A DNA stretch of 64,000 nucleotides from Pseudomonas mosselii (GCF_005796105.1 NZ_VAUO01000003.1:186001-250000), one strand, 5' to 3'; shown: positions 51,265 to 60,779, counted from the first letter of the stretch. The notes: generated by a model not told the origin, from the letters alone. A program made the numbers and translations.

Positions 51265-52497
51265 TTATGCCGCGTCGCGCTGGCCGCCACTGCGGAAGTT
51301 GTCCACAGCCTCGATCAGCGCTTTCAGAATTGCCGAACTGTCGCCAATCACCGACAGGTCAGCCCGTTTGATCATGTCGCAGCCGGGGTCCATGTTGATC
51401 GCCACCACCTTGTCGCAAGCGCCGATGCCTTGCAGGTGCTGGATCGCACCAGAGATCCCCACCGCCACATAAACCCGCGCCGTGACCCAGGTGCCGGTTG
51501 CACCGACCTGACGATTGCGCGGCATGAAGCCGTCGTCCACTGCCACCCGCGATGCGCCTTCGGTGGCTCCCAATGCAGCGGTGGCCTTGTGGTACAGGTC
51601 CCAGTCCTTCACGCCGTTACCGCCCGAGACGATGAACTCGGCCTCGGCCATGGCAATAGCCGCCGGGTCGACCGCCACCGAGCCCAGGTCTTCGATGCGC
51701 GACAGGCTGCGTGCCACGCCTGTGGACAACTCTACCGGCAGCGCTTCGTGGCGGGTTTCACTGACCGGTTCCGCGCATTCGGCGGCGGCCAGGATCAAGC
51801 GTGGCAACGCGCGCTGGACATCCTGCTGGCCAGCCCCGGCGCGGCCAATGCACTGCCCGTCCTTGACCTGCCATACCCGCGTTGCCGGGCGCTCGCCCAG
51901 CGCTGCGGCGAAACGTCGGCCCAGCTCACCGCCACCGGTGCGGCTGTCGGGCAGCAGCCAGTGGCGTGGGGCGAACTGGTTATCCACAGCGCGCAGGCCC
52001 TGCACCAGTTGCTCCGGTGCATAACCTTCGAAGGCCTCGCCCTCGATGACCAGCACCCGGTCGACACCGGCTGTGGAAAAGTTGTTTTCCTTATGCTCGC
52101 CAAACACGATGGCGAGCACCGCACCGTCGCTGCCGGCCAGGCTGTGCGCCAGCCCCAGCAAGTCGCGGTCGTGGCTGCCAAGACGGCCACCGACCATATC
52201 TGGCACCACGGCGATGTAGAACGCAGGCTCCAACACTTGATGCAGCGGCAACTGCACTTCGGCGGCGGCAGTGCGGCGCCCGCCCACCCCAGTGCCCTGC
52301 TGGGCGCCGCTGCGGTCGATGCGCTTGAGCCCGGCCGGGCCAATGAAGCCGGCAGCAATCGCGTGAGGGTTCTTGCGCAGCAGGCCATTGGGGCCCATCC
52401 AGCGGGTCTGTTGCGTCTGCATCGCGGCGTGCAGCGGATGCAGGCGGTTACGGGCGATCCACTCGGCACGTGGGTCGCGGCGGATGATGTCGCTCAT
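51265..52497 (-). CDS. etfA: Electron transfer flavoprotein alpha subunit of the dimethylglycine system
   Basis: A 410-residue EtfA, about 100 residues longer than housekeeping EtfA because of an N-terminal extension (about 1-75: RNRLHPLHAAMQTQQTRWMG). The C-terminal FAD domain is typical (FIVSGGNGVKDWD, GATGTWVTARVYVAVGISGA, NMDPGCDMIKRADL). Its ATG shares one base with the dgcB stop (TGATG), and etfB follows after 10 bp, giving a coupled dgcB-etfA-etfB unit. Confidence 0.9.
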   Translation of the reverse strand: MSDIIRRDPRAEWIARNRLHPLHAAMQTQQTRWMGPNGLLRKNPHAIAAGFIGPAGLKRIDRSGAQQGTGVGGRRTAAAEVQLPLHQVLEPAFYIAVVPDMVGGRLGSHDRDLLGLAHSLAGSDGAVLAIVFGEHKENNFSTAGVDRVLVIEGEAFEGYAPEQLVQGLRAVDNQFAPRHWLLPDSRTGGGELGRRFAAALGERPATRVWQVKDGQCIGRAGAGQQDVQRALPRLILAAAECAEPVSETRHEALPVELSTGVARSLSRIEDLGSVAVDPAAIAMAEAEFIVSGGNGVKDWDLYHKATAALGATEGASRVAVDDGFMPRNRQVGATGTWVTARVYVAVGISGAIQHLQGIGACDKVVAINMDPGCDMIKRADLSVIGDSSAILKALIEAVDNFRSGGQRDAA

Positions 52498-54446
52498 CAG
52501 TGCACCTCCGCAGGTTCACGTTTGGCCGGCTGCGACTTCGCGCCAGCAGGGGCTTCTTCGATCAGCACATCGGCTACCAACTCGGCGAGGTCCTTGATCT
52601 GCGGGCGCGGCTCGACCACGCCTTCGAGCATCGCCGTGCACTGTGGACAACCCACGGCCACCAGCTCAGCTTCGGTCTCGCGGATATCGTCCATGCGCAT
52701 GTCGGGAATCCGCTGCTTGCCGGGGATATCGGTAATCGGCGCACCGCCGCCGCCGCCGCAGCAACGCGAACGGAAGCCCGAGCGCTGCATCTCACGCACT
52801 TCGATACCCAAGGCCTTGAGCACGTCGCGCGGGGCTTCGTATTCGCCGTTGTAGCGGCCCAGGTAGCACGGATCATGGTAGGTGACACTGCCGCCCTTGT
52901 GCTGGCCCAGGTTGAGCTTGTTCGCCGCGATCAGCTCGGCGATGTAGGTGCTGTGGTGCTGCACCTGATAGTCGCCGCCCAGCGCGCCGTACTCGTTCTT
53001 GAGCACATGGAAGCTGTGCGGATCGCACGTGACGATGCGCGCGAAACGGTACTTGCCCAGCGTCTGGATATTGCGCTTGGCCAACTGCTGGAAGGTCGCT
53101 TCGTCGCCCAGGCGCCGGGCCACGTCGCCGCTGTCGCGCTCTTCGAGGCCGAGCACGGCGAAGTCCACCCCAGAAGCCTTGAGCACCTTGACGAAGGCGC
53201 GCAGGGTGCGCTGGTTACGCATGTCGAAAGCACCGTCGCCAACCCAGAACAGTACCTCGGTGGTTTTCACCTCCGAGAGCAGCTTGAGGTTCAGGTCAGC
53301 CGCCCAGTTCATGCGCCCGCCTGGCGCGAAGCCGCCTGGGTTATCGGTAGCGATCAGGTTGTCCAGCACCTCGGCGCCCTTGTTCGGGGTAGCGCCTTTT
53401 TCCAGGGTGAGGTGGCGGCGCATGTCGACGATGGCGTCCACGTGCTCGATCATCATCGGGCACTCTTCCACGCAGGCGCGGCAGGTGGTGCACGACCACA
53501 GGGTTTCGGCATCCACCAGGCCATTGACGATCGGCTGGTGCGGATGGCCGCCGTGCTCACCGACCGGTTTGCCCGGATAGGGGCTGCCGGCAAATTGCGC
53601 ATCGGTGCCACCGGCCAGGCCAATGACCATGTCCTGGATGAGCTTTTTCGGGTTCAGCGGCTGACCGGCGGCGAACGCCGGGCACATGGCCTCGCATTTG
53701 CCGCACTGCACGCAGGCGTCGAAGCCCAGCAGTTGGTTCCAGGTGAAATCAACCGGCTTTTCCACGCCCAGCGGCGCGTTCGGGTCTTCCAGGTCAAGCG
53801 GTTTGAGGCCGGTGGAGCGCCCACCACCGAAGCGCTCGGCGCGGCGGTGCCAAGCCAGGTGCAAGGCGCCGGCGAAGGCGTGCTTCATTGGCCCGCCCCA
53901 GGTCATGCCGAAGAACAGCTCGGATACACCCCACAGCACGCCGACGCCCAGCACGGCCACCAGCACCCAGCCACCGGTGCCTTCGGGCAGGATACCCGCC
54001 ACCGGCAAGGTCGCGATGAAGAAGCTCGCCGCGAACATCAGCAGGCTCTTGGGCAGGCGCATCCACGGGCCTTTGGACAGCCGTGAGGGCGGGTTCAAGC
54101 GACGTTTGAAGACGAAGATCGCACCGCTGAACATGATGACCGTGGCCACCAGCAGGGCGTAGCCGAGGATCTTGCTGTGCAGGCCAAAGCCATGCACCAG
54201 GATCGCCAGCACGGCCGATAGCACGAAGCCGCCAGCGGTGGCCACGTGGGTCTTGGACATGTACTTGTCGCGCTCGACTATGTGGTGCAGGTCCACCAGG
54301 TAGCGGCGCGGCATGGCCAGCAGGCCACCAAGCAGATTCACCGGGCTCGGCCGGCCACGCCGCCACATGCGCACCCGGCGCACGGCGCCGAGCAGCGCCA
54401 GGGCGAGGGCCGCGAACAGCAGGATGGGTAGAAGGGTGTTCAACAT
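52497..54446 (-). CDS. dgcB: Dimethylglycine demethylase subunit B, membrane iron-sulfur protein
   Basis: A 649-residue protein with several N-terminal membrane helices (LLPILLFAALALALLG; FVLSAVLAILVHGFG; VIMFSGAIFVF), then two 4Fe-4S motifs (CVQCGKCEAMCP and CTTCRACVEECP) and two CCG domains (C-terminal RCCGGGGG). It resembles heterodisulfide-reductase D-like and GlpC-like electron carriers and probably links DgcA and ETF to the quinone pool. GGGAGC before the ATG at 54444-54446 sets the start. Separated from dgcA by a REP inverted pair. Confidence 0.92.
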   Translation of the reverse strand: MLNTLLPILLFAALALALLGAVRRVRMWRRGRPSPVNLLGGLLAMPRRYLVDLHHIVERDKYMSKTHVATAGGFVLSAVLAILVHGFGLHSKILGYALLVATVIMFSGAIFVFKRRLNPPSRLSKGPWMRLPKSLLMFAASFFIATLPVAGILPEGTGGWVLVAVLGVGVLWGVSELFFGMTWGGPMKHAFAGALHLAWHRRAERFGGGRSTGLKPLDLEDPNAPLGVEKPVDFTWNQLLGFDACVQCGKCEAMCPAFAAGQPLNPKKLIQDMVIGLAGGTDAQFAGSPYPGKPVGEHGGHPHQPIVNGLVDAETLWSCTTCRACVEECPMMIEHVDAIVDMRRHLTLEKGATPNKGAEVLDNLIATDNPGGFAPGGRMNWAADLNLKLLSEVKTTEVLFWVGDGAFDMRNQRTLRAFVKVLKASGVDFAVLGLEERDSGDVARRLGDEATFQQLAKRNIQTLGKYRFARIVTCDPHSFHVLKNEYGALGGDYQVQHHSTYIAELIAANKLNLGQHKGGSVTYHDPCYLGRYNGEYEAPRDVLKALGIEVREMQRSGFRSRCCGGGGGAPITDIPGKQRIPDMRMDDIRETEAELVAVGCPQCTAMLEGVVEPRPQIKDLAELVADVLIEEAPAGAKSQPAKREPAEVH

Positions 54447-54500
54447 GGGAAGCTCCCACAACAGCGGTTGCAAGGGGGTCAGGCCCCTGGAATCCTGCAC

Positions 54501-54600
54501 CGGCCCTGTGGGAGCGGGCTTGCCCGCGAATGCGTCAGGTCAGACAATCCTGTTGTTCGTGCTAACGCTTTCGCGGGCAAGCCCGCTCCCACAGGGGCCG
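54501..54600. repeat. Inverted REP pair in the dgc operon
   Basis: Arms 54501-54530 (CGGCCCTGTGGGAGCGGGCT...) and 54570-54600 are near-perfect reverse complements. Lies between dgcA and dgcB within a single-direction gene series. Confidence 0.92.
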
Positions 54601-54619
54601 GTGTGTGCCGACAGATCGA

Positions 54620-56680
54620 TCAGAAGTCCTTGCACAGGCGCAAGGCGTCGTAGATCGCCGCATGCACGTTGCGCTGGGCCACACAGTCGCCGATGCGGTA
54701 CAGCAGGTAGCCTTCACCCGGCTGGCTGAGGATCGGCTGCGGCTTGATCGCGAACAGTGCTTCCACGTCGATCTGGCCCTTGTTACGCGAACCGTCCTTG
54801 AGCGCGTAGTACAGCTGCTCGTCAGGTCGCACGCCGTTCTCCACCACCACCTGATCCACCACCCGCTCTTCCTTGGCACCGGTGTACTCGTTCTCGAGCA
54901 CCGCCACCAGCTTGTCGCCCTCGCGGTAGACCTTCTCCAGCATCATGTCGCCGGTCATGACCACTTCTTTCGGGTACATGCTGCGGTAGTAGGTTGGGAA
55001 TGTCGTACCGCCCATGGCCACGCCCGGCTTGATGTCGTCGGTGACGATTTCGACCTGGCTGCCCTTGTCGGCGATGAAGTCCGCCACCGACATACCGGTG
55101 AACTCGCAGATGGTGTCGTACACCAGCACGTTCTTGCCAGGTGCGACCTTGCCGTCGAGCACATCCCAGCTGCTGACCACCAGTCCCTCGGCGGCACCCC
55201 AGTGCTCGTTCTGCTCAAGGAACGAATGGCCACCCACCGCCAGTACGATGATGTCCGGGCGCAGGTCCTGGATGGTCGCCACGTCGGCGGCGGTGCCCAG
55301 GCGCAAATCGACCTTCAGGCGGGTCAGTTCCAGTTGATACCAGCGAGTAATACCGGCGATCTGGTCACGTTGCGGGGCCTTGGCGGCGATGGTGATCTGC
55401 CCGCCGATCTGGTCTTTCTTCTCGAACAGGGTCACGTCATGGCCACGTTCGGCCGCCACTCGCGCGGCTTCCATACCGGCAGGGCCGGCACCGACGATCA
55501 CGACCTTGCGCTTCTGGCCGGTGGTTTTTTCGATGATGTGCGGCACACCCATGTATTCACGGGAGGTCGCGGCGTTCTGGATGCACAGCACATCCAAGCC
55601 TTGGTACTGACGGTCGATGCAGTAGTTGGCGCCGACGCACTGCTTGATCTGGTCCACCTGGCCCATCTTGATCTTGGCGATCAGATGCGGGTCGGCCATG
55701 TGCGCGCGGGTCATGCCGACCATGTCGACGTAACCGCCTTCGAGAATGCGCGTGGCCTGGTTCGGATCCTTGATGTTCTGCGCGTGCAGCACCGGGACCT
55801 TGACCACTTCCTTGATACCCGCCGCCAGGTGCAGGAACGGCTCTGGCGGGTAGCTCATGTTGGGGATGACGTTGGCCAAGGTGTTGTGGGTGTCGCAACC
55901 CGAGCCGACCACGCCGATGAAATCGAGCATGCCAGTGGCATCGTAGTAGGCCGCGATCTGTTTCATGTCCTCGTGGCTCAGGCCATCGGGGTGGAACTCG
56001 TCACCGCAGATACGCATGCCCACGCAGAAATCATCGCCCACCTCGGCGCGCACGGCCTTGAGCACTTCCAGGCCGAACTTCATGCGGCCTTCGAAGGTGC
56101 CACCCCACTCATCGGTACGTTTGTTGACCCGCGGGCTCCAGAACTGGTCGATCATGTGCTGGTGAACCGCCGACAGCTCGACGCCGTCCAGGCCACCTTC
56201 CTTGGCACGCCGCGCAGCTTGCGCGTAGTTGCCGATCACCCGCCAGATCTCTTCTACCTCGATGGTCTTGCAGGTCGCGCGGTGCACCGGCTCGCGGATG
56301 CCCGACGGCGACATCAGCGTCGGCCAGTTGAAACCGTCCCAACGCGAGCGGCGCCCCATGTGGGTAATCTGGATCATGATCTTGGCGCCATGCTTGTGCA
56401 TGGCATCTGCCAGGTTCTGGAAGTGCGGAATGATACGGTCGGTGGACAGGTTCACCGAAGACCACCATTCCTGCGGGCTGTCGATGGCCACCACCGACGA
56501 GCCACCGCAGATCGCCAGGCCGATGCCGCCCTTGGCCTTCTCTTCGTAATACTTCACGTAGCGGTCGGTGGTCATGCCGCCGTCAGTGGCGTAGACCTCG
56601 GCGTGCGCGGTGCTGAGCACGCGGTTGCGGATGGTCAACTTGCCGATCTGAATCGGCTGGAACATTGCTTCGAATGCCAT
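54620..56680 (-). CDS. dgcA: Dimethylglycine demethylase subunit A
   Basis: A 686-residue flavoenzyme of the trimethylamine dehydrogenase/2,4-dienoyl-CoA reductase type: an FMN TIM barrel (about 1-340), a cluster-binding loop, then FAD/NAD-type folds (VVIVGAGPAGMEAARVAAER). It oxidatively demethylates N,N-dimethylglycine to sarcosine. In the iron-sulfur loop, CVGANYC...DVLC aligns with the CxxCxxC...C of trimethylamine dehydrogenase, but the second cysteine is alanine, so the 4Fe-4S site has only three of four usual ligands. Follows the 176-residue gene by 15 bp. Confidence 0.93.
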   Translation of the reverse strand: MAFEAMFQPIQIGKLTIRNRVLSTAHAEVYATDGGMTTDRYVKYYEEKAKGGIGLAICGGSSVVAIDSPQEWWSSVNLSTDRIIPHFQNLADAMHKHGAKIMIQITHMGRRSRWDGFNWPTLMSPSGIREPVHRATCKTIEVEEIWRVIGNYAQAARRAKEGGLDGVELSAVHQHMIDQFWSPRVNKRTDEWGGTFEGRMKFGLEVLKAVRAEVGDDFCVGMRICGDEFHPDGLSHEDMKQIAAYYDATGMLDFIGVVGSGCDTHNTLANVIPNMSYPPEPFLHLAAGIKEVVKVPVLHAQNIKDPNQATRILEGGYVDMVGMTRAHMADPHLIAKIKMGQVDQIKQCVGANYCIDRQYQGLDVLCIQNAATSREYMGVPHIIEKTTGQKRKVVIVGAGPAGMEAARVAAERGHDVTLFEKKDQIGGQITIAAKAPQRDQIAGITRWYQLELTRLKVDLRLGTAADVATIQDLRPDIIVLAVGGHSFLEQNEHWGAAEGLVVSSWDVLDGKVAPGKNVLVYDTICEFTGMSVADFIADKGSQVEIVTDDIKPGVAMGGTTFPTYYRSMYPKEVVMTGDMMLEKVYREGDKLVAVLENEYTGAKEERVVDQVVVENGVRPDEQLYYALKDGSRNKGQIDVEALFAIKPQPILSQPGEGYLLYRIGDCVAQRNVHAAIYDALRLCKDF

Positions 56681-56695
56681 GACGCTATCTCCGGC

Positions 56696-57226
56696 TTACA
56701 ACGGCTTGGTGACGAACAGGCCATCTTCGTGGCCTTCTTCCGAACCGCCGTAGACCTGTTCGGCCACGGTGCGGATCGAGCTGCCGCGGGCAGCGAGAAT
56801 CTGGTCCATGGCGCCGGCGAACCAGCCGGTGAACATGTAGTCGACCTTGCGACCGCACTTGCCATACACGTACACGAACGCCGAGTGCTTGAGCTTGACG
56901 CTGCAAGTGCCCTTGTCCAGGTCGATGTCCTGGATCTCGAACAAGCCCCAGCCACGCTGGCTCAGGCGCTTCATGTAGTGTTCGAACACCGCCACGCCTT
57001 CCAGGCCATGGCACTCGGCTTCTTTCTCGCACCAGTGCCAGGCGGATTTGTAACCGGCCTTGTAGAGGATTTCAGCGTACTTCTCGGCGCCGAGCACTTC
57101 TTCGATGCCCATGTGGTTGTTGACGAAGAAGTGGCGCGGCACATACAGCATCGGCAGGGCGTCGCTGGTCCACACACCGGTTTCGCTGTCGACTTCGATT
57201 GGCAATTGGGGGGCGATTTTGGCCAT
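56696..57226 (-). CDS. DUF5943 family protein (4-vinyl-reductase-like)
   Basis: A 176-residue soluble protein conserved between the dipeptidase and dgcA genes in Pseudomonas. It looks like a V4R/DUF5943 small-molecule-binding domain (YVPRHFFVNNHMGIEEVLG, ECHGLEGVAVFEHYMKR) with several Cys and His. The role is unknown; its fixed position suggests a part in dimethylglycine demethylation or cofactor handling. 15 bp before dgcA. Confidence 0.8.
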   Translation of the reverse strand: MAKIAPQLPIEVDSETGVWTSDALPMLYVPRHFFVNNHMGIEEVLGAEKYAEILYKAGYKSAWHWCEKEAECHGLEGVAVFEHYMKRLSQRGWGLFEIQDIDLDKGTCSVKLKHSAFVYVYGKCGRKVDYMFTGWFAGAMDQILAARGSSIRTVAEQVYGGSEEGHEDGLFVTKPL

Positions 57227-57303
57227 GGAAACTCAACTCCAGAAAATTTTTTATTGGTGTGCCCCGGCGTTGCTGGCAGGGGCTATCAGGCTTGGAGTGC
57301 GGC

Positions 57304-58281
57304 TTATTCGCCCCACACATCCTTGAGGACGTTGACCCAGTTCTCACCCATGATCTTGCGTACCACACGCTCGGAATGGCCGCGTTTGAGCAGGGTTTCG
57401 GTGAGGTTGGGGAACTCGCCGACGGTGCGGATCCCCAATGGGTTGATGATCTTGCCGAAGTTGGTCAGGCGGCGGGCGTAGCCCTTGTCGTGGGTCAGGT
57501 ACTCGAAGAAGTCCTGGCCGTGGCCCTGGGTGAAGTCGGTACCAATACCGATGGCGTCTTCACCGACGATGTTCATGGTGTACTCGATGGCCTCGGCGTA
57601 GTCGTCGATGGTCGAGTCGATGCCCTTGGCCAGGAACGGCGCGAACATGGTCACACCAACGAAGCCGCCATGGTCGGCGATGAACTTCAGCTCTTCATCG
57701 GACTTGTTGCGTGGGTGTTCCTTGAGCCCCGACGGCAGGCAGTGTGAGTAGCACACGGGTTTTTTCGATTCGAGGATGACTTCCTCGGAGGTTTTCGAGC
57801 CCACGTGCGAGAGGTCGCACATGATGCCAACACGGTTCATCTCGGCGACGATCTCGCGGCCGAAGCCCGACAGGCCGCCGTCACGCTCGTAACAGCCGGT
57901 GCCGACCAGGTTCTGGGTGTTGTAGCACATTTGCACGATGCCCACGCCGAGCTGCTTGAACACGTCGACATAGGCGATCTGATCTTCGAACGCATGGGCA
58001 TTCTGGAAACCGAAGAGGATGCCGGTCTTGCCCAGCTCCTTGGCCTTGCGGATATCGGCGGTGGTGCGCACCGGCATCACCAGATCGCTGTTGTCGCGGA
58101 TCAGCTTCTGGCTGGCGGCGATCTGGTCGACGGTCGCCTTGAACCCTTCCCACACCGATACCGTGCAGTTGGCCGCAGTCAGCCCGCCCTTGCGCATGTC
58201 CTCGAACAGCTCGCGGTTCCATTTGGCAATGATCAGACCGTCGATGACGATGCTGTCGGCGTGAAGTTCGGCTGGGCTCAT
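57304..58281 (-). CDS. Membrane-dipeptidase (M19) family protein
   Basis: A 325-residue member of the renal dipeptidase family, the promoter-proximal gene of the dgc series. Family blocks GIMCDLSHVG, KPVCYSHC, GVTMFAPF and GIGTDFTQG are present. The usual first metal motif H-x-D after the IDG strand is missing (here VIDGLIIAKWNREL), so canonical two-zinc chemistry is doubtful. GGGGA seven bases before the ATG at 58279-58281 supports this start. Could act on an unusual amide or C-N bond in betaine-related metabolites. Confidence 0.85.
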   Translation of the reverse strand: MSPAELHADSIVIDGLIIAKWNRELFEDMRKGGLTAANCTVSVWEGFKATVDQIAASQKLIRDNSDLVMPVRTTADIRKAKELGKTGILFGFQNAHAFEDQIAYVDVFKQLGVGIVQMCYNTQNLVGTGCYERDGGLSGFGREIVAEMNRVGIMCDLSHVGSKTSEEVILESKKPVCYSHCLPSGLKEHPRNKSDEELKFIADHGGFVGVTMFAPFLAKGIDSTIDDYAEAIEYTMNIVGEDAIGIGTDFTQGHGQDFFEYLTHDKGYARRLTNFGKIINPLGIRTVGEFPNLTETLLKRGHSERVVRKIMGENWVNVLKDVWGE

Positions 58282-58533
58282 CAGGCTGTCCCCTTTTTGA
58301 CTTGGGCTGCGCCTGACCTTGTGCCGGCGCTTTGGGGCCAGCATATGCCTGTGCTCGCAGGCGCCCCGATGCAAAAACGACAGGGGGTTTGCCGAAAGCG
58401 TCAAGCGGTTGCGCATGGGCGGGTACAGGGCTTCCCATCCCTGCATCGCCTCCCTCTGCAATACCCCTGCGCGATTACGCACGCTTGGTCCGCAACCCGC
58501 AATCGGGACAATCCCGCCACTGGAGAAATGACC

Positions 58534-59310
58534 ATGCTGCAATCCGAAACCAACCAGTACCTGTCCGAGATCATCCTGCCGCGTCGCCCAGCGCCACGTG
58601 CGCGCATGGGACTGCTTCAGTCCGCACCGAGCTTCTACTCTGCGTCCGACTTGATCACCCCTGGGCAGGAAAACGGTGCCGTCATTGGTGAAGCGGTGGT
58701 CGGTATGACCGATCGCCTGTCGGAAGACAATGCCATCGACGTCATGAACTGCGTGTCGCTCGCGCAACAAATCGCCGAATCCAAATTCAACAAGGAGCGC
58801 GACCTGCCCGCCTGGACAGAGGAATACAACAAAGCCCTACGGATGTTTGGCTGGACCACCGCCAACTACATTCGCCAACGCTACTCGCCGTCGGCCACCT
58901 CCTTCAGCATGGATCAGATCGCCCTGGACATCATCCGGGCGGCGGCAGGCGGTGCCTCGGAACTGACGAGCATCGCAGAAAAGGCATTGATCGGCACCGA
59001 ACAGAACGCAAAGGCGCTCAACCTGCTGGAAAACAACAGTGCCTCCGAATCCTTGGCAACCTTCCAGACCCTGCCGTGCACCGAGTCATCCAGAGGTGTG
59101 CCGTCGATGATCATGATGAGTATCGACTTCAAGAAAGAGGTGAGAACCAAACGGGTGCTGTTCTTCAAGTTCAGCAAAACCGAGGTAACCATCAACCGAG
59201 CTGCCGGACGCTACGAGCTCAACGTCAGGGCCTACGCCAACATCCGCAACCGGGTGGAGGATCTGCTGGCTCAGGGCGCCAATGACTATCTGGAAGGCAT
59301 CACTCTGTGA
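58534..59310 (+). CDS. Uncharacterised protein, first of a tandem paralogue pair
   Basis: A 258-residue protein with no domain I recognise. A helical N-terminal half contains WTEEYNKAL at 94-102; a strand-rich C-terminus (SMIMMSIDFKKEV..RVLFFKFSKTE) ends in a helix. No signal peptide or membrane helix. GGAG eight bases before the ATG at 58534 makes it a better start than the ATG at 58528. The next gene, 51 bp downstream, has the same layout and a matching WQHQYSKAL motif, so the pair probably forms a two-component complex. Not part of the dgc operon (divergent). Confidence 0.75.
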   Translation: MLQSETNQYLSEIILPRRPAPRARMGLLQSAPSFYSASDLITPGQENGAVIGEAVVGMTDRLSEDNAIDVMNCVSLAQQIAESKFNKERDLPAWTEEYNKALRMFGWTTANYIRQRYSPSATSFSMDQIALDIIRAAAGGASELTSIAEKALIGTEQNAKALNLLENNSASESLATFQTLPCTESSRGVPSMIMMSIDFKKEVRTKRVLFFKFSKTEVTINRAAGRYELNVRAYANIRNRVEDLLAQGANDYLEGITL

Positions 59311-59361
59311 ACCCTCCGCGCTGGCCAGGGTTTGGCCAGCGCATCAGCCAAGGAAAACACC

Positions 59362-60111
59362 ATGCCTAAAGCTCACCATGCCTATGTCAATGCCGCCCAG
59401 ATCGTCGTCTGCGCGCCCAACGTGTCAGCTCAGCTGGAAAAAGACGCCCTGCAATCGGCCCTGTGCGCCCAATTGCTGGCCGACAAAGCCGATTACCGCA
59501 GCACCAGCGACTGGCAGCATCAATACAGCAAGGCGTTGCTGAAAATGCTTTGGCTACGTACATCGTTCTCAACCGCCCAGCTGAACCTTGCAGGCAACAG
59601 CCAATCGCTTATCGAGCTCGTCAGGCAATGCCTGAGCGATCCATCGCTCAGGGCTATTGGGCACAAGGTATTGGGCAATCTGCGCAGGTCGCTGAACGCA
59701 CCGGCGCTGCAAGTGCTGCACGACTCACTGAAAAAACCCAATCAAGGCCCGCACGCGACAGGTATCTACATTGAAATAGTGCTGCTAGAGAGCGAAAAGT
59801 CGATCCACTCACTCAGCCTCACCCTTGACAACGTGCGGTTGCCCTCAACGAAGAACTGGCTGGTTGACCCGCTCGTGGTTACCGGCCAGCGAGCGCATGG
59901 GTACGCGCAGCTAGCGGCCTATCAACTGCAACCGACCTATCGCAACCTGCGCGCCACGGTGCAAAGCAAGCTCAATGACTGGCCGGACCGGCTGACGCTC
60001 GCCATTCTGAATGTCGAGGACACCGTCCCAGGGTGGGTCGACGCTGATCCTGCCAACGGGCTACATGGCGCCTCCCCAATCACGAAACCTGTAGGCCAGT
60101 TGCCTGACTGA
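59362..60111 (+). CDS. Uncharacterised protein, second of a tandem paralogue pair
   Basis: A 249-residue protein with GGAA before the ATG at 59362. It aligns loosely with its upstream neighbour: WQHQYSKAL at 51-59 and a strand region YIEIVLLESEKSIHSLSLTL where the neighbour has MIMMSIDFKKEV. Pairs of related soluble proteins encoded in tandem are seen among bipartite toxins and bipartite structural complexes, but no known family was identified. The next gene, an LprI-like protein 120 bp on, may be in the same transcript. Confidence 0.72.
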   Translation: MPKAHHAYVNAAQIVVCAPNVSAQLEKDALQSALCAQLLADKADYRSTSDWQHQYSKALLKMLWLRTSFSTAQLNLAGNSQSLIELVRQCLSDPSLRAIGHKVLGNLRRSLNAPALQVLHDSLKKPNQGPHATGIYIEIVLLESEKSIHSLSLTLDNVRLPSTKNWLVDPLVVTGQRAHGYAQLAAYQLQPTYRNLRATVQSKLNDWPDRLTLAILNVEDTVPGWVDADPANGLHGASPITKPVGQLPD

Positions 60112-60231
60112 TCGGCAATGTCTGCTGCACGCCCGGCAATGGCTCTGTTCATGCCGGGCAACCCTGTTCAACGCTGCGGCTCTGAGCGAGAATCCGCTTT
60201 CGTTGGCTACAGAAGCCAGGAGAGAGCAAAA

Positions 60232-60633
60232 ATGAGAACGTTGGCAGGGCTGCTGTTAGTGACATGCGCATGGGCGGCACACGCCGCGAACGATGAAAGC
60301 ACGCCGTGCGACAACGTCGAGAACGATCAACAGAGTTACGCCTGTGCCGCGTACAACCGGCAAACCGCAGAGCGTGAACTCAAAGCTGCCTACGACGACC
60401 TGATCCAGCGCATTCGCGACCAGTACGCAGACGAAAGCGACAAGGCCAGTGCGCTGACCGGGCGTATGGAGGCGGCCGAAAAGCTCTGGCTGCAATTGCG
60501 CGATGCCGATTGCAAGGTCGAGACATACGCCGAGAAACCCGGCAGCAAGGCATTCGAGGCGGCGTGGAATACCTGCGTGGCGCAGCGCAGTGACGAGCGC
60601 TCAGAGTATCTGCAAGGGATTGGCCAGCAGTAA
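60232..60633 (+). CDS. LprI/DUF1311 family exported protein
   Basis: A 133-residue protein with signal peptide (TLAGLLLVTCAWAAHAA) and a helical LprI-type lysozyme-inhibitor domain: paired cysteines (PCDNVENDQQSYACAAYN and RDADC...NTC) and ELKAAYDDLIQRI. Expected in the periplasm; some family members inhibit lysozyme. GGAG ten bases before the ATG at 60232 defines the start. Shares direction with the paralogue pair. Confidence 0.85.
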   Translation: MRTLAGLLLVTCAWAAHAANDESTPCDNVENDQQSYACAAYNRQTAERELKAAYDDLIQRIRDQYADESDKASALTGRMEAAEKLWLQLRDADCKVETYAEKPGSKAFEAAWNTCVAQRSDERSEYLQGIGQQ

Positions 60634-60670
60634 GCCTGCCCGAGCCCGTAAGTGGTCGCTTCTACGGTCG

Positions 60671-60715
60671 TGTAGGAGCGGCCTCGTGCCGCGAAAGGGC
60701 TGCGCAGCAGCCCCG
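60671..60715. repeat. Single REP hairpin
   Basis: GTAGGAGCGGCCTCGTGCCGCG followed by GGGCTGCGCAGCAGCCCC, between the converging LprI-like and cdhR genes. Confidence 0.85.
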
Positions 60716-60779
60716 GCGGTGGTGATAGGTCTCAGATCCTGGGGCGCGTAGCGGCCCATCCAGCCAGAACAGACGAACG

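Noticed and set aside
50776..52650. Further TTATCCACA and TTGTCCACA matches inside etfB, etfA and dgcB
   Set aside because: On the coding strand several are simply codons for Val-Asp-Asn, so they cannot be counted as extra DnaA boxes, although they add to the local density.
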